The position numbers and the translations under genes are program-made. A DNA stretch of 64,000 bases from Runella sp. MFBS21 (lineage in GTDB: Bacteria; Bacteroidota; Bacteroidia; Cytophagales; Spirosomataceae): assembly GCF_029433105.1 (NCBI RefSeq), contig NZ_JARNTW010000019.1:1-64000 (forward strand), read 5' to 3'. Within the stretch, counting starts at the first letter, position 1. Each line of letters opens with the position of its first letter. Positions 17,732 to 27,232 of this stretch are shown here, in pieces. Under the pieces are notes generated by a model. It was not told where the DNA came from. It did not search any database and saw only the letters and a list, made by a program, of their open reading frames with translations.

Positions 17732-17840
17732 TAAAGTCAGAGACTTTATGCCGATTGCGTCCCGACAAGATGTCGGGACGAGCTGTGTGCTTGTCCCAAA
17801 CTATCATTTGGGGCAACAATGGCACTGCGTCTCTGACGCA
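17732..17840. repeat. Array of four short hairpins between convergent genes
   Basis: Four perfect or near-perfect palindromes lie in a row: TAAAGTC-AGA-GACTTTA (17732-17748), CGTCCCGACA-AGA-TGTCGGGACG (17758-17780), TTGTCCCAAA-CTATCA-TTTGGGGCAA (17791-17816, one G-T pair) and TGCGTC-TCT-GACGCA (17826-17840). Alternatively GTCAGAGAC (17736-17744) pairs with GTCTCTGAC (17829-17837), and TGCCGATTG with CAATGGCA, giving a three-way junction. It may terminate both convergent genes or be a REP/MITE-like element. Confidence 0.7.
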
Positions 17841-17866
17841 AAACATATAAACAAGTACGCTCTTTT

Positions 17867-18694
17867 TTATACACTAGCCTCCATCCAGCCTAAAGTGTAG
17901 TTAAAGACTGCCAGTTGCTGAGGCTCATTGTGTATTTCATGATACATCCCTTCCCATTTTTTGTAGGTGACTTTACCTTTTAGTCGGTGTGCCAATGCCT
18001 CACTAGCAGGCTGAGAAGTAATCAAGTCATCTTCACCATGCATGATAAGTAAGGGCACGGGCACTTCACCTTCGTAAGTATTCAAAAAAGAAGCTGCTTC
18101 CAATAAGCCCAAACTCGCCGCCGCCGAAATATTTCCATGTACAAGAGTGTCTTGTTTATAAGCTTCTACTACTTTAGGGTCTTTGGAAATGTGTTCTTGC
18201 TGAAGACCACTGTTTTGGGTAAAAGTAGGCACAATCGAGCGCATCAACTTACCAATAGTGACCAAAATCGGCTTAGGTTCAAAAGCCAATTGTATCCAAG
18301 GCCCCGTCACAATCACACCTTTGACGGCAGGCTTACGACGAAAGAGATAGTTGAGAACCAAATTTCCCCCCATCGAATGCCCATAGAGATAGATTTCCGT
18401 GTTTTTGTTTTGGGTATGAACATAGTCCAAAAATACCTCAATGTCGTCCAGATACGCCTCATATTTGGGAGTATGCCCACGTTTACCTTCACTTTTGCCA
18501 TGTCCCCGATTATCAAGTGCATAGACCGAATAGCCGTTTTTATTAAAAAAATCAGCAAGGTGAGCATAGCGGCCACTGTGTTCACCAAATCCATGAACCA
18601 ACACAATAGCGGCTTTTGGATTTTCTATTTTCCATGCCCTAGTAAAAAGCGGAAGTTTGTCTTTTGCGGTAAGGGTTTGATTAATTTCGGTCAT
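17867..18694 (-). CDS. Alpha/beta hydrolase, monoacylglycerol lipase-like
   Basis: 275 residues without a signal peptide. The oxyanion region VLVHGFGEHSGRY (32-43), DNRGHGKSEG (61-70) and the nucleophile elbow GHSMGG with Ser107 are those of the serine aminopeptidase S33/monoacylglycerol lipase group. The acid is probably in LIMHGEDDLIT and the base His in MYHEIHNE near the C-terminus. It is expected to hydrolyse monoglycerides or related lysophospholipids in the cytoplasm. It is separated from the thioredoxin-like gene by about 60 bases. Confidence 0.9.
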   Translation of the reverse strand: MTEINQTLTAKDKLPLFTRAWKIENPKAAIVLVHGFGEHSGRYAHLADFFNKNGYSVYALDNRGHGKSEGKRGHTPKYEAYLDDIEVFLDYVHTQNKNTEIYLYGHSMGGNLVLNYLFRRKPAVKGVIVTGPWIQLAFEPKPILVTIGKLMRSIVPTFTQNSGLQQEHISKDPKVVEAYKQDTLVHGNISAAASLGLLEAASFLNTYEGEVPVPLLIMHGEDDLITSQPASEALAHRLKGKVTYKKWEGMYHEIHNEPQQLAVFNYTLGWMEASV

Positions 18695-18753
18695 AGGAGT
18701 TATGAATTATCAATCACCAAAGTACCTAAAAATCAATAAAAAACCTCCTTTGA

Positions 18754-19398
18754 TTATTTTATTATTGTATCTACTACCTCGGGAATATTTGCATGGATGA
18801 GGGTTTCAAATTCGGCCTGAATTGACTGCGTTTTGTCGGCATTATACCAACGCTGAATTTGCTCCGCTACTTCGGCAGAAGAAACTCCTTGGGCTTTTAA
18901 ATCAATCATCAACGCTTGTACTTCTTGAGGGCGAGGTCCCCACGTAAACAATTCTTCCAAAGTATCGGCTTTTAAACAAATCAACTTCGGAATAGAACGG
19001 CCTCCATTGGTCAGGTACGCATCCATGACATCCAGATTTTTGTCTCTCAACAAAACCTTCAATTCGATATGAGGCTGATATTCGGCCATTTTGACCAAAA
19101 CTGGAATACTTTGGGCGGCATCTCCACACCATGACTCTGTCAGTACAAGCCATACGTATTTTTCTTGAATTTTATCAAGCGTTGTTTTTAGGGTATCTGT
19201 CAACTGTATCGTTTTTTCCAAACGCTTGCTACGTTGCAGATTCATTTTAGTATAGTTGAGATATGCTTCTGTATTGAGTTTAGGGGAGTCGGCAGTAGTT
19301 CGTCCTTCCGAAAAGAGAGTTTCAGACAGTGCCTTGTAGGTCTCGTATGTGTACGCTTCTTTGATGTGCTGTGGGGTAATCGTATGTTGGGTATTCAT
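18754..19398 (-). CDS. Thioredoxin-like protein with a single active-site Cys
   Basis: 214 residues. The central thioredoxin-like fold has YVWLVLTESWCGDAAQSIPV, where Cys91 is kept but the second Cys of CxxC is replaced by Ala (C-G-D-A). LKVLLRDKNLDVMDAYLTNGGRSIPKLICL follows, with the usual cis-Pro. This pattern is typical of the thioredoxin family group annotated in Bacteroidota and Firmicutes as YtpP/TrxA-like. It likely lacks disulfide reductase activity of the classical type. Divergent from the DUF1549 gene. Confidence 0.85.
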   Translation of the reverse strand: MNTQHTITPQHIKEAYTYETYKALSETLFSEGRTTADSPKLNTEAYLNYTKMNLQRSKRLEKTIQLTDTLKTTLDKIQEKYVWLVLTESWCGDAAQSIPVLVKMAEYQPHIELKVLLRDKNLDVMDAYLTNGGRSIPKLICLKADTLEELFTWGPRPQEVQALMIDLKAQGVSSAEVAEQIQRWYNADKTQSIQAEFETLIHANIPEVVDTIIK

Positions 19399-19543
19399 GC
19401 TAAAATAAAAGAATTGTGTTGTCTAAAATACCAACAAGAATTACCAACAAGCCGTTCGTTTAGTTTCTTAAAGAAAAGGGTAAGAAAACCGTACCTTCTG
19501 TCTTTATAATAAGTTGAATCACATTAAAGAATTATTTAGATAA

Positions 19544-22312
19544 ATGGGAATGAAATCAAAATGGATGCTAACGGGAGCAGCAGCGATTGTGCTACTGAGT
19601 TCATTTTCGTTTTTAGGTATCTTTGAGCATAAAGTTGACTTCAATACCGAAGTGAAGCCCATTCTCAACAAGCATTGCATGGCTTGTCATGGAGGAGTAA
19701 AAAAGGCGGGAGGCGTTAGTTTTTTGTTTGAGAAAGATATGTATCAGCCTGCCAAATCGGGCAAACCTCCCGTAGTAGCAGGAGATGCCGACGAAAGCGA
19801 AATGATGCGACGTATCTTACTTCCCGAAGGGCACGAAGAAAAAATGCCTAAAGAAGCTCCCCCGCTTAGTGAAGAAGAAGTACAAACTCTCACCCAATGG
19901 ATAGATCAAGGCGCTACTTGGGGGAATCATTGGGCTTACAATAAGGTCGAGCGCCCTGAGGTTCCTGCAATTGGTAGTTTTTGGGCGAGGCTAGGATTGG
20001 TAAAGGATGAAGAAACAAGCTGGGTAAAAAACGAAATTGACCATTTTGTGTTGGAAAAACTTCGTGAACAAAAACTCACACCTGCACCCGAAGCCGACCG
20101 CGCCACGCTGATTAGGCGCTTGAGTTTAGACCTTACGGGCTTGCCTCCTACCGATGAGCAAGTCAAACAATTTCTGGCAGATTCTTCCCCCAAAGCTTAC
20201 GAAAATCTGGTTGATTCGCTTTTGGCTTCTCCTGCTTATGGCGAACGTTGGGCGGGTACTTGGCTCGACCTCGCCCGCTACGCTGATACCAAAGGCTACG
20301 AACGCGACCCTGGCCGCAATATCTGGCGATACCGAGATTGGCTCATCAAGGCGTTTAATGAAGATAAGCCGTATGATAAATTTGTGGTAGAACAACTAGC
20401 CGGTGACTTACTTCCCAACGCTACCGACGATAATCTAATCGCGACGGGTTTTCACCGCAATACCATGACCAACGACGAAGGAGGAACCCAAGACGAAGAG
20501 TTTAGGGTAGCGGCGGTCATCGACCGGGTCAATACGACTTGGGATGTGTTTCAGGGTACGACTTTTAGCTGTATTCAATGCCATAGTCATCCTTATGACC
20601 CCTTTACCCACGAAGAATACTATAAATATTTAGCCTTTTTCAACAATACCCGTGATGAAGATGTCACAAGCGAGACGCCTACTTTGCGGTTTTACAAAAC
20701 CGAAGATTCGCTGCGTATTGTCAAAGTAGAAAATTGGATTAAAAACCACTCTGCTTCTTCGTCCAAGGCCATGAGCTTAGAGGACTTTAGGCTTTTTGTG
20801 AGAATCGTAGAACCCAAAGTCAATTCGCACGATTTTGACCAACATGTCAATGCTTCTCTACTGGATGCCAAGTACTTTGGAATGCAAGACAATGGTTCGG
20901 CACGCTGGCCTAATGTCACCTTGACCGATAAGAACCGTCTCTTGATAGCCATTGGAACCAATGCCGAAAACGCCGTTGTGGAGCTACATCAAGATAGCCT
21001 TCATGGTAAGGTTTTGGCAAAATTGGACGTACCCCAAACAGGCGGCGCAGGTCGTGATACAGTGGTGATTTTGCCGGTAAGTCCCGACGCAGGCAAACAT
21101 CACCTTTACTGGACTCTCAAAAGCCCTAAAACTCCTAAAGATTGGGTACAAATCAAGTGGGCTGCTTTTCAGCAAGCCTTACCGGGAAGTAATCAACCGG
21201 GTTTTGTAGAAATCGAAAAACTCTACGCCCAAATCTTAACGGGCAACGTAGAAGGAACTCCTATCATGTACGACGGTCACGGTGATTTGAGTCGCGCTAC
21301 CCATGTATTTGTAAGAGGGAATTGGACTGTAAAAGGTACAAAAGTGGCGCCTAGCGTTCCTCATATTTTCAAAGCCAAAACTTCTTTCAAAAATCGTCTT
21401 GATTTGGCGCATTGGATGACCTCCCGAGAGCATCCGCTCACGGCACGGGTGGCCGTCAATCGCTTGTGGGAGCAATTGTTTGGTATAGGGATTGTCGAAA
21501 CGGTCGAAGATTTTGGTTCTCAGGGCATCGCACCTACGCACCAAGCATTGCTTGATTGGCTATCAGTGGAGCTAATGGAAAATCATCAATGGAGCCTTAA
21601 AAAATTGCTTAAGCAAATGGTTTTATCGGCTACTTACCGACAAAACTCTGCCACTACACCCGAAAAATTAGCCAAAGACCCTTATAATAAATGGCTGTCG
21701 CGAGGAGCACGAGTGAGGCTTTCTGCCGAACAAGTTCGCGACCAAATGTTGGCAGTCAGTGGTTTATTATCTTCCAAAATGTATGGTCCAAGTGTAATGC
21801 CTCTGCAACCCGATAATATTTGGCTATCACCTTATGATGGAGCTAAATGGCGACTTAGCGGTGGCGAAGACCGCTATCGCCGCGCACTTTATATTTATTG
21901 GAAACGAACGGCTCCTTATCCTTCGATGGTCACCTTCGATGTGCCAAGTCGGGAATTTTGTCAGGTGAGACGTATCCGTACCAACACTCCCTTGCAAGCT
22001 TTGGTAACACTCAATGACCCAGCTTATTTAGAGGCGGCACATTGCCTTTCCGAAAATATAGCCTCCCAATTCAAAACCCCACAACAACAAATCAGCGAAG
22101 CTTATCGACGATTGACTTATCGTTCAATCTCTCCCAAAAAGCTACAAGTGTTGTTGAAACTATATCACAATTCACTGATTGAATATCGCAAAGACCCAAC
22201 AGCTACTCAAAAACTACTGGCCCATGATGGCAACGCTACTCCCGAACTTGCTGCGCTTACCACTACTGCCAACGCCATGCTCAACCTAGATGAGGTGGTT
22301 ACGAAAGAATAA
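19544..22312 (+). CDS. PSD1 and cytochrome c domain protein (DUF1549/DUF1553)
   Basis: 922 residues with an N-terminal hydrophobic segment (9-27). A haem-binding CMACH lies at C45-C48-H49 and a second CxxCH at about C343-C346-H347. DUF1549 is marked by [30 protein letters not shown], and the DUF1553 C-terminal half by [28 protein letters not shown] and [10 protein letters not shown]. Such proteins are common in Planctomycetes and in some Bacteroidota; they are usually followed by a DUF1501 gene, which is absent here. They are thought to act in sulfated or complex polysaccharide use. The gene ends before two hairpins. Confidence 0.92.
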   Translation: MGMKSKWMLTGAAAIVLLSSFSFLGIFEHKVDFNTEVKPILNKHCMACHGGVKKAGGVSFLFEKDMYQPAKSGKPPVVAGDADESEMMRRILLPEGHEEKMPKEAPPLSEEEVQTLTQWIDQGATWGNHWAYNKVERPEVPAIGSFWARLGLVKDEETSWVKNEIDHFVLEKLREQKLTPAPEADRATLIRRLSLDLTGLPPTDEQVKQFLADSSPKAYENLVDSLLASPAYGERWAGTWLDLARYADTKGYERDPGRNIWRYRDWLIKAFNEDKPYDKFVVEQLAGDLLPNATDDNLIATGFHRNTMTNDEGGTQDEEFRVAAVIDRVNTTWDVFQGTTFSCIQCHSHPYDPFTHEEYYKYLAFFNNTRDEDVTSETPTLRFYKTEDSLRIVKVENWIKNHSASSSKAMSLEDFRLFVRIVEPKVNSHDFDQHVNASLLDAKYFGMQDNGSARWPNVTLTDKNRLLIAIGTNAENAVVELHQDSLHGKVLAKLDVPQTGGAGRDTVVILPVSPDAGKHHLYWTLKSPKTPKDWVQIKWAAFQQALPGSNQPGFVEIEKLYAQILTGNVEGTPIMYDGHGDLSRATHVFVRGNWTVKGTKVAPSVPHIFKAKTSFKNRLDLAHWMTSREHPLTARVAVNRLWEQLFGIGIVETVEDFGSQGIAPTHQALLDWLSVELMENHQWSLKKLLKQMVLSATYRQNSATTPEKLAKDPYNKWLSRGARVRLSAEQVRDQMLAVSGLLSSKMYGPSVMPLQPDNIWLSPYDGAKWRLSGGEDRYRRALYIYWKRTAPYPSMVTFDVPSREFCQVRRIRTNTPLQALVTLNDPAYLEAAHCLSENIASQFKTPQQQISEAYRRLTYRSISPKKLQVLLKLYHNSLIEYRKDPTATQKLLAHDGNATPELAALTTTANAMLNLDEVVTKE

Positions 22313-22314
22313 CA

Positions 22315-22347
22315 AACCTTGGCAACGTTTGGAATGTTGCCAAGGTT
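22315..22347. repeat. Perfect 12-bp stem palindrome
   Basis: AACCTTGGCAAC (22315-22326) is matched by GTTGCCAAGGTT (22336-22347) around a nine-base loop, right after the stop of the DUF1549 gene. The GGCAAC/GTTGCC core recurs at 33755-33766 and, in changed form, in the adjacent terminator. Confidence 0.7.
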
Positions 22348-22354
22348 GAGCGAA

Positions 22355-22397
22355 TTAACGCCGCCAACATTTAAAACGTTGGCAGCGTTAATTTTTT
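22355..22397 (+). terminator. Rho-independent terminator
   Basis: TTAACGCCGCCAAC pairs with GTTGGCAGCGTTAA (one mismatch) and a T-run (ATTTTTT) follows on the plus strand. It would end transcription from the DUF1549/DUF1553 gene. Confidence 0.8.
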
Positions 22398-22444
22398 AGT
22401 TCAGAAATTTTAGTATAATTGGGTCATAAACGATTCCAAACCAG

Positions 22445-23842
22445 ATGAAAATACAATTCTTCGGAGCGGCTCGCCGCGTGACCGGCACCAAGCACCTCAT
22501 TACGACCGAAAAAGGCACCAAGATATTGCTAGATTGTGGGATGTTTCAGGGTATCAATACCCAAGACCTCAACCAAAATTTAGGCTTTTCAGCCAAAGAT
22601 ATTGATTTTGTGATTCTGTCTCATGCCCACATCGACCATTCGGGATTACTGCCACGATTGGTTCGAAAGGGCTTTAGAGGGCCTATTTACTGCACACCTC
22701 CCACTGCTGATTTGTGTGGTATTATGCTTTTGGACAGTGCTTTTATCCAACAAAAAGACCTAGAACGCATCAACGAACGTCGGCGCCGAAGAGGCGATGA
22801 AGAATTAGAATTACTTTACAATGAAGATGATGTTCGTCAAACCTTAGATTTGATGGTGCCAGTAGACTATCATCAAGATTTCTGGCTCAATCGTGATGAA
22901 GTCAAAGTGCGATTTACTGATACGGGTCATATCTTAGGAAGTGCGGCGATTCATCTCACTATCAAAGACCAAGGTATCGAAAAGCAGGTTACTTTTAGCG
23001 GGGACGTGGGTCGCCCCGACGACAAAATACTGCGAAGCCCCGAGCCGTTTCCGCAAGCGCAAATCATCATTTGTGAATCTACCTACGGCGACCGCAAGCA
23101 TGAGCCTGAGCCAGACGTGAAAACTCATTTGCTGCGTATTGTACGTGATACCTGCGTTACGCGGGGGGGCAAGCTTATCATTCCTGCTTTTGCCATCGAC
23201 CGTACCCAAGAGCTTATTTATGCCCTCGATCAGCTTGCCAATGAGGGTTCATTGCCACGTCTAAAGGTGTTTATTGATAGTCCGTTGGCGATTAAAGCTA
23301 CTTCCATCATGCGTAAACATGACGAATATTTCAATCCTGACATTTTGGAATACATCGAAAAAGACGGGGATGCTTTCAACTTTCCTAATTTGTATTATGT
23401 ATCGGATGTCAATCAGTCCAAAGCGATCAACGACCTCAAAGAGCCATGTATCATTATCTCAGCTTCGGGTATGGCCGAGGCGGGTCGTATCAAACATCAC
23501 ATCAAAAACAATATTCTCGATACCAACAATACTATCTTGATGGTGGGCTACTGCTCTCCCGATAGTCTAGGAGGCGCTCTCAAACGCGGCGATGCAGAAG
23601 TCAAAATCTTTGGAGAAACCTACCCTGTAAGGGCACGCGTGGAAGTAATGGACTCCTTTTCAGGTCATGCCGACTATACCGAACTCATTCAGTTTTTGAA
23701 ATGCCAAGACCCCACCCAAGTAAAGACGTTGTTTTTGGTACATGGGGACTACGAAAGCCAAATTGCCTTCAAAGAAAAACTCCAAGCGGAAGGATTCCGT
23801 AATATCGAAATCCCAGTTCAAAATGAGGGGTATTTTATGTAG
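22445..23842 (+). CDS. MBL-fold beta-CASP RNA metallohydrolase
   Basis: 465 residues. The metal-binding motif HAHIDH lies at 60-65, followed by FTDTGHILGSAAI and FSGDVGRPDDKILRSP. The beta-CASP part contains PAFAIDRTQELIYAL, DSPLAIKATSIMRKH and ISASGMAEAGRIKHHI, then MDSFSGHADYTELI at the end. This matches the CPSF73/Ysh1-like group of bacterial nucleases thought to process or degrade RNA. It is followed by a degenerate tRNA-Leu about 55 bases downstream. Confidence 0.93.
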   Translation: MKIQFFGAARRVTGTKHLITTEKGTKILLDCGMFQGINTQDLNQNLGFSAKDIDFVILSHAHIDHSGLLPRLVRKGFRGPIYCTPPTADLCGIMLLDSAFIQQKDLERINERRRRRGDEELELLYNEDDVRQTLDLMVPVDYHQDFWLNRDEVKVRFTDTGHILGSAAIHLTIKDQGIEKQVTFSGDVGRPDDKILRSPEPFPQAQIIICESTYGDRKHEPEPDVKTHLLRIVRDTCVTRGGKLIIPAFAIDRTQELIYALDQLANEGSLPRLKVFIDSPLAIKATSIMRKHDEYFNPDILEYIEKDGDAFNFPNLYYVSDVNQSKAINDLKEPCIIISASGMAEAGRIKHHIKNNILDTNNTILMVGYCSPDSLGGALKRGDAEVKIFGETYPVRARVEVMDSFSGHADYTELIQFLKCQDPTQVKTLFLVHGDYESQIAFKEKLQAEGFRNIEIPVQNEGYFM

Positions 23843-23897
23843 AGAATAAAACACATCATTGTAGAACTCACCAAATACGGTTTGCTTTGAGAGCCTT

Positions 23898-23981
23898 GCC
23901 GAAGTGGTGGAATTGGTAGACACGCTACTTTGAGAAATTAGCGAGCTTTATCCTGTAAGAGTTCGAGTCTCTTCTTCGTCA
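23898..23981 (+). tRNA. tRNA-Leu (GAG), degenerate or pseudo
   Basis: The stretch begins GCCGAAGTGGTGGAATTGGTAG, a classical class II Leu D-arm, and ends with a good T-arm, AAGAG-TTCGAGT-CTCTT, then CTTCGTC and discriminator A. The anticodon loop TTGAGAA gives anticodon GAG. Mismatches occur at acceptor pair 2-71 (C-U) and in one anticodon-stem pair (C-U), and the variable arm does not form a clear stem. No CCA is encoded. It may be a decaying copy. Confidence 0.6.
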
Positions 23982-24346
23982 AAATAATCTCGAAGACCGG
24001 AAAGCCTAGCACTTAGATGTCCGATAGAACGAAGAAACTCAAAATTTATAGTCAAAAAGGTTTAAGTTTGACTTCTCCGAAGTCCTGAGTCTGAATACGA
24101 AAACCTCGTACTACAAAGATTAAGCTTCTCCGAAGCTATTCTTTCACAACAGTATTCTGCCTCGGAGAGGCGTAAGGTTTGTAGCTAACAGGCCCACCAA
24201 CAAAAACAAACGACTTCGGAGAAGTCAAATATAAAATTGCTTGAAGAAAGAATTAAAGAACAGTTTAAAAAGGATAGCTACCACAAATTAGAAGTTTTTT
24301 AGGAATCATCTAAATTCTCAATGACTCATATTTGCTTTGCCATTTA
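23982..24346. other. 365-base gap with palindromes, no gene seen
   Basis: No open frame of note. It holds four short palindromes between 24070 and 24226 and A+T-rich flanks. It may be debris from insertion events next to the tRNA. Confidence 0.5.
24070..24226. repeat. Cluster of four palindromes with 3-base loops
   Basis: GACTTC-TCC-GAAGTC (24070-24084), AGCTTC-TCC-GAAGCT (24123-24137), GCCTC-GGA-GAGGC (24159-24171) and GACTTC-GGA-GAAGTC (24212-24226). The fourth is the exact reverse complement of the first. All have 5-6 bp perfect stems and a TCC or GGA loop. Confidence 0.8.
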
Positions 24347-25567
24347 TTACCTCTTCAGCACCTTCCTCCAAAAAAACGTGAGGACTTTGCTCAAAAAATT
24401 CAGATAGGGCATATGATCGGGAAAAGTGAAGAGGCGTGGCTCTTCTAGCAAGTTGGGTGTAGCATAAAAGCGGAGGTAATTTTTAAAGTATTTCAACTTA
24501 CTAAAGCCTGCGTCTTGCTGGCTCAATATAAGTCGAGTATGCCGCCATTTGGGTCCTAATTGACTCCAAAACACTTCACTTTTTTCCCAATAAAGAACCA
24601 CTTCTTCAGCGCGATAGCTGCTTTTATCGTGGGACCAATGATTTGAGAATACCGCTGGAACAGGATACCCTAGGAAATGCTCTACTAGCCATGTTCCCCC
24701 CAACAATATTCGTTTCATCTTGGCTTTTTCGGCAGTCTGCAATAATTGTTGCCAATCCATGTAATTTTGATGAGTTTTAAAAAACATCAACAAATCACAA
24801 AGACTTTTCAGTTGTAACCATGCCTCTCTGCCTCCATGATGTACAAGCATCATTAAAAATATATTTTCGTCGGAGGGAATATCAACTTCTGTCTGATGAA
24901 TTTTTAGGGTTTGGGTATGCTGAAAAAGGGTGTTGTCCTTGATTGTATACCAATAAAAAGCCTCAGACAATCGCCAATGAAAATCTATGTAAAAAGTAAT
25001 CCCTTGTTGACTTTGTTTTTTCAAAGCTACCTCGTGCCATCCATAAATTGACAATACGTCTTTGATGAGCTGTGGCGTAGAGATGTTTGGGGGCAGTGTC
25101 CCTTTAAATTCAAACTCATAGCCATCTTCCAACAAAACCTCTAAACCTGCTTGTGCTTCTTCTCTAGGCAAATACAAATCAATGTCGCCCACCTCTCGTA
25201 AGCCATTGTTTTGGTAGATTTTATGACTCAACAGGCTTCCTTTATAGGGTAAAACACGTACTTGTTTTTTTTTCAGTAAATTTAAAAGCCGTGCCGTTTC
25301 TTGATCCATGAGCAGATTGTGCATGGAATGTTGCAAAGCGCGATGCTGATATTGCTCTAGATAAGAAACTGGAATTTTGTGAGGGGAGCATTTTTTGAAG
25401 GCAGCGTAAACAATAGGTCTAACCTTATGGTAAGCTGCCATTTGAGTGAGCCGCTTCCAATGGACGGACGGATGGCTTACCAACTCCTCCAAAACATCAG
25501 GTTTGACATCTAATAAGCTTATTTTACAGGCTTCAATCAGTATTTGAAGTTCGGTAGATAAACGCAT
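24347..25567 (-). CDS. Nucleotidyltransferase family protein of lasso-type cluster
   Basis: 406 residues. A nucleotidyltransferase core is seen in LPYKGSLLSHKIY (KGS at 109-111) and LREVGDIDLYLP with metal Asp128 and Asp130; MMLVHHGGREAWLQLKSLCDL lies further on, as in PF14907 proteins. Relatives are found in lasso-peptide clusters beside an HprK-like kinase, where the pair modifies the phosphorylated C-terminus of the peptide. It is the last gene of the cluster, 3 bases downstream of the kinase gene. Confidence 0.82.
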   Translation of the reverse strand: MRLSTELQILIEACKISLLDVKPDVLEELVSHPSVHWKRLTQMAAYHKVRPIVYAAFKKCSPHKIPVSYLEQYQHRALQHSMHNLLMDQETARLLNLLKKKQVRVLPYKGSLLSHKIYQNNGLREVGDIDLYLPREEAQAGLEVLLEDGYEFEFKGTLPPNISTPQLIKDVLSIYGWHEVALKKQSQQGITFYIDFHWRLSEAFYWYTIKDNTLFQHTQTLKIHQTEVDIPSDENIFLMMLVHHGGREAWLQLKSLCDLLMFFKTHQNYMDWQQLLQTAEKAKMKRILLGGTWLVEHFLGYPVPAVFSNHWSHDKSSYRAEEVVLYWEKSEVFWSQLGPKWRHTRLILSQQDAGFSKLKYFKNYLRFYATPNLLEEPRLFTFPDHMPYLNFLSKVLTFFWRKVLKR

Positions 25568-25570
25568 CGG

Positions 25571-26461
25571 CTAACAGGTGAAGTCAAGAATCCACTTTTG
25601 AAGAGCTTTAAAAGTTTTGGGGCGGGCTACTTTTTCTATCGCTACTTTGCTAGCAATAGAGAGAGAATTTTGGAAATGTTTTTTTAGCCAATCGCCTTTT
25701 AACAAATGACTTGGCAAAGGAAAATGCTGTGTAAACTCCAGTGGACTTTCGGTGAATTTCACCGTCCCTGTTTTGCTTGAATACGGTCTTTGAAGAATAA
25801 TCACTTTTTTTAACGGAACAGGCTCTGTAGGAAAAAGCGAGAGGGGCTGCTGATACAAGAATTTGTTGTGTCCTTCAAAAGCTGGTTGGAGAGATTTTTT
25901 GTCAAACCCTAGATTGTCAACGCTATTTTCCCAAATCTTAACTTGTGGAAACCCCGGTAACACACAAGGTTGACCTGTAGCATTAAACGCAATAGCCGTC
26001 AAATCGTCACTCAAAATAGGGTGATTATGTTGGGCAAATGCCGCCAAGGTGGTTGATTTGCCCGCCCCAGGACGTCCCAAAAACACCAGGGCTTGCTCCT
26101 TTACTTTTACGGCACTTCCGTGTAATAAAAAAAGTCCTTTTTGAAGGAGCAGTAACCCAATGGCTTCACTCAACACAAAAAGTCGAAATACATCGTCATC
26201 ATCCCCGAGCCTTTTATAGCCTAAATGATTGGGGGATAGTACCTGAAAGGTCGCGATGTCTTCCCAGTGCAATACAGGCAATGAATAGTCATGACCTACT
26301 TGTGCTTGCACCCCCTTGCGATACACATTGGCGTAGGTTAATTTGGGTACTGACAAGGGTGTAGATGATATATAAAAATCAGGTATACCCTGAACTTCAG
26401 GGAGCTGCAAGTCGAAATCTGACTCAATGATGTAGCTATAAGCACGAAAAAGCATTAACAA
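25571..26461 (-). CDS. HprK-like serine kinase of lasso-type cluster
   Basis: 296 residues. The P-loop GRPGAGKST lies at 129-137, preceded by LFLLHGSAVKVKEQALVFL and followed by HPILSDDLTAIAF with Asp152-Asp153, as in HPr kinase-like enzymes. Known relatives (ThcoK, PadeK) phosphorylate the C-terminal Ser of a lasso precursor. Here the precursor ends in Met, so the target must be another residue or another molecule. The gene lies 64 bases after the B2 peptidase gene. Confidence 0.85.
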   Translation of the reverse strand: MLMLFRAYSYIIESDFDLQLPEVQGIPDFYISSTPLSVPKLTYANVYRKGVQAQVGHDYSLPVLHWEDIATFQVLSPNHLGYKRLGDDDDVFRLFVLSEAIGLLLLQKGLFLLHGSAVKVKEQALVFLGRPGAGKSTTLAAFAQHNHPILSDDLTAIAFNATGQPCVLPGFPQVKIWENSVDNLGFDKKSLQPAFEGHNKFLYQQPLSLFPTEPVPLKKVIILQRPYSSKTGTVKFTESPLEFTQHFPLPSHLLKGDWLKKHFQNSLSIASKVAIEKVARPKTFKALQKWILDFTC

Positions 26462-26525
26462 TCATTTATCTATGAGCCTATGGAAGAAGCTAAATATCTG
26501 GTGTGAGTTCAATAAAACACCACCA

Positions 26526-26960
26526 CTATTCCCAAATCCAAATAGGAACATATGCAGTTAGAGGAGTATCTCCTATAATAATTTGCTGTTGTTTTTCTAC
26601 CCAAGCATGAGCTCTAAAACTTTGATTTTCAGTATTGACTCCAATGGTTAATTTATACATGAAATCTCCACGTAGTAAATATTTAGTAGCCAATGCTTGG
26701 GGAAGGCATAATATTGAAAAAGGGAGGTTGTAGCTTACGGCTTTTACGGCCCATACTACTTTCTCAACATACGCATCAGAATAAGTTTTTGGTGAAACAC
26801 CTATAAAAAGTTGATTGAACCAATGCCTAAATTTATGAAAAGGCAAGAAGACTAATCCTAATTTAATAAGACAGATATAAAAAAAAATTCTAATGATTAG
26901 ATATTTATCTGACCACGTTAGAATACGAAATTTTTTATACCTTTTCCACCAATTTTTCAT
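26526..26960 (-). CDS. Lasso peptide biosynthesis B2 protein (leader peptidase)
   Basis: 144 residues. Transglutaminase-like Cys protease with the triad Cys85 (SILCLPQALA), His118 (AHAWVE) and Asp131 (IIIGD), which matches the B2 family. A hydrophobic stretch at about 20-40 may associate it with the membrane. It removes the leader from the RiPP precursor, guided by the B1 protein. Its start overlaps the end of the B1 gene by 26 bases, which suggests translational coupling. Confidence 0.9.
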   Translation of the reverse strand: MKNWWKRYKKFRILTWSDKYLIIRIFFYICLIKLGLVFLPFHKFRHWFNQLFIGVSPKTYSDAYVEKVVWAVKAVSYNLPFSILCLPQALATKYLLRGDFMYKLTIGVNTENQSFRAHAWVEKQQQIIIGDTPLTAYVPIWIWE

Positions 26961-27216
26961 CTAAAAGCCTTTTTAGAAGAAGTGAAATGTCGTGGGTGCA
27001 AGTAGGCTCATCAATCTCAAAAACCTGCATTATGGCATCGGTTAATTCTACAACAGTCATAGGTTTTTGCTGAAGCTCTTCCCATACTAAAGTCCCTACT
27101 TCATCAAGCCCATAATAAACTCCCGCATTGGAATTTAGAATGATAGTTTCATTGTCAAGACTTGATGATACAGAATGATTAGAAATTTTAAAGTATTGTG
27201 TTAATTCAAAGTCCAT
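26935..27216 (-). CDS. PqqD-family RRE protein (lasso B1)
   Basis: 93 residues. The PqqD pattern is clear: ETIILNSNAGVYYGLDEVGTLVWEEL, then a helical part with DAIMQVFEIDEPTCTHDISLLLKRLLDEKLVEK. It binds the leader of the precursor peptide and presents it to the B2 peptidase encoded directly downstream with a 26-base overlap. Small size and position match lasso B1 proteins. Confidence 0.9.
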   Translation of the reverse strand: MDFELTQYFKISNHSVSSSLDNETIILNSNAGVYYGLDEVGTLVWEELQQKPMTVVELTDAIMQVFEIDEPTCTHDISLLLKRLLDEKLVEKV

Positions 27217-27232
27217 GAGAAATTATTTTCTT

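Noticed and set aside
24070-24226. CRISPR array
   Set aside because: The repeats are short palindromes of differing stems with irregular spacing; no cas genes are near.
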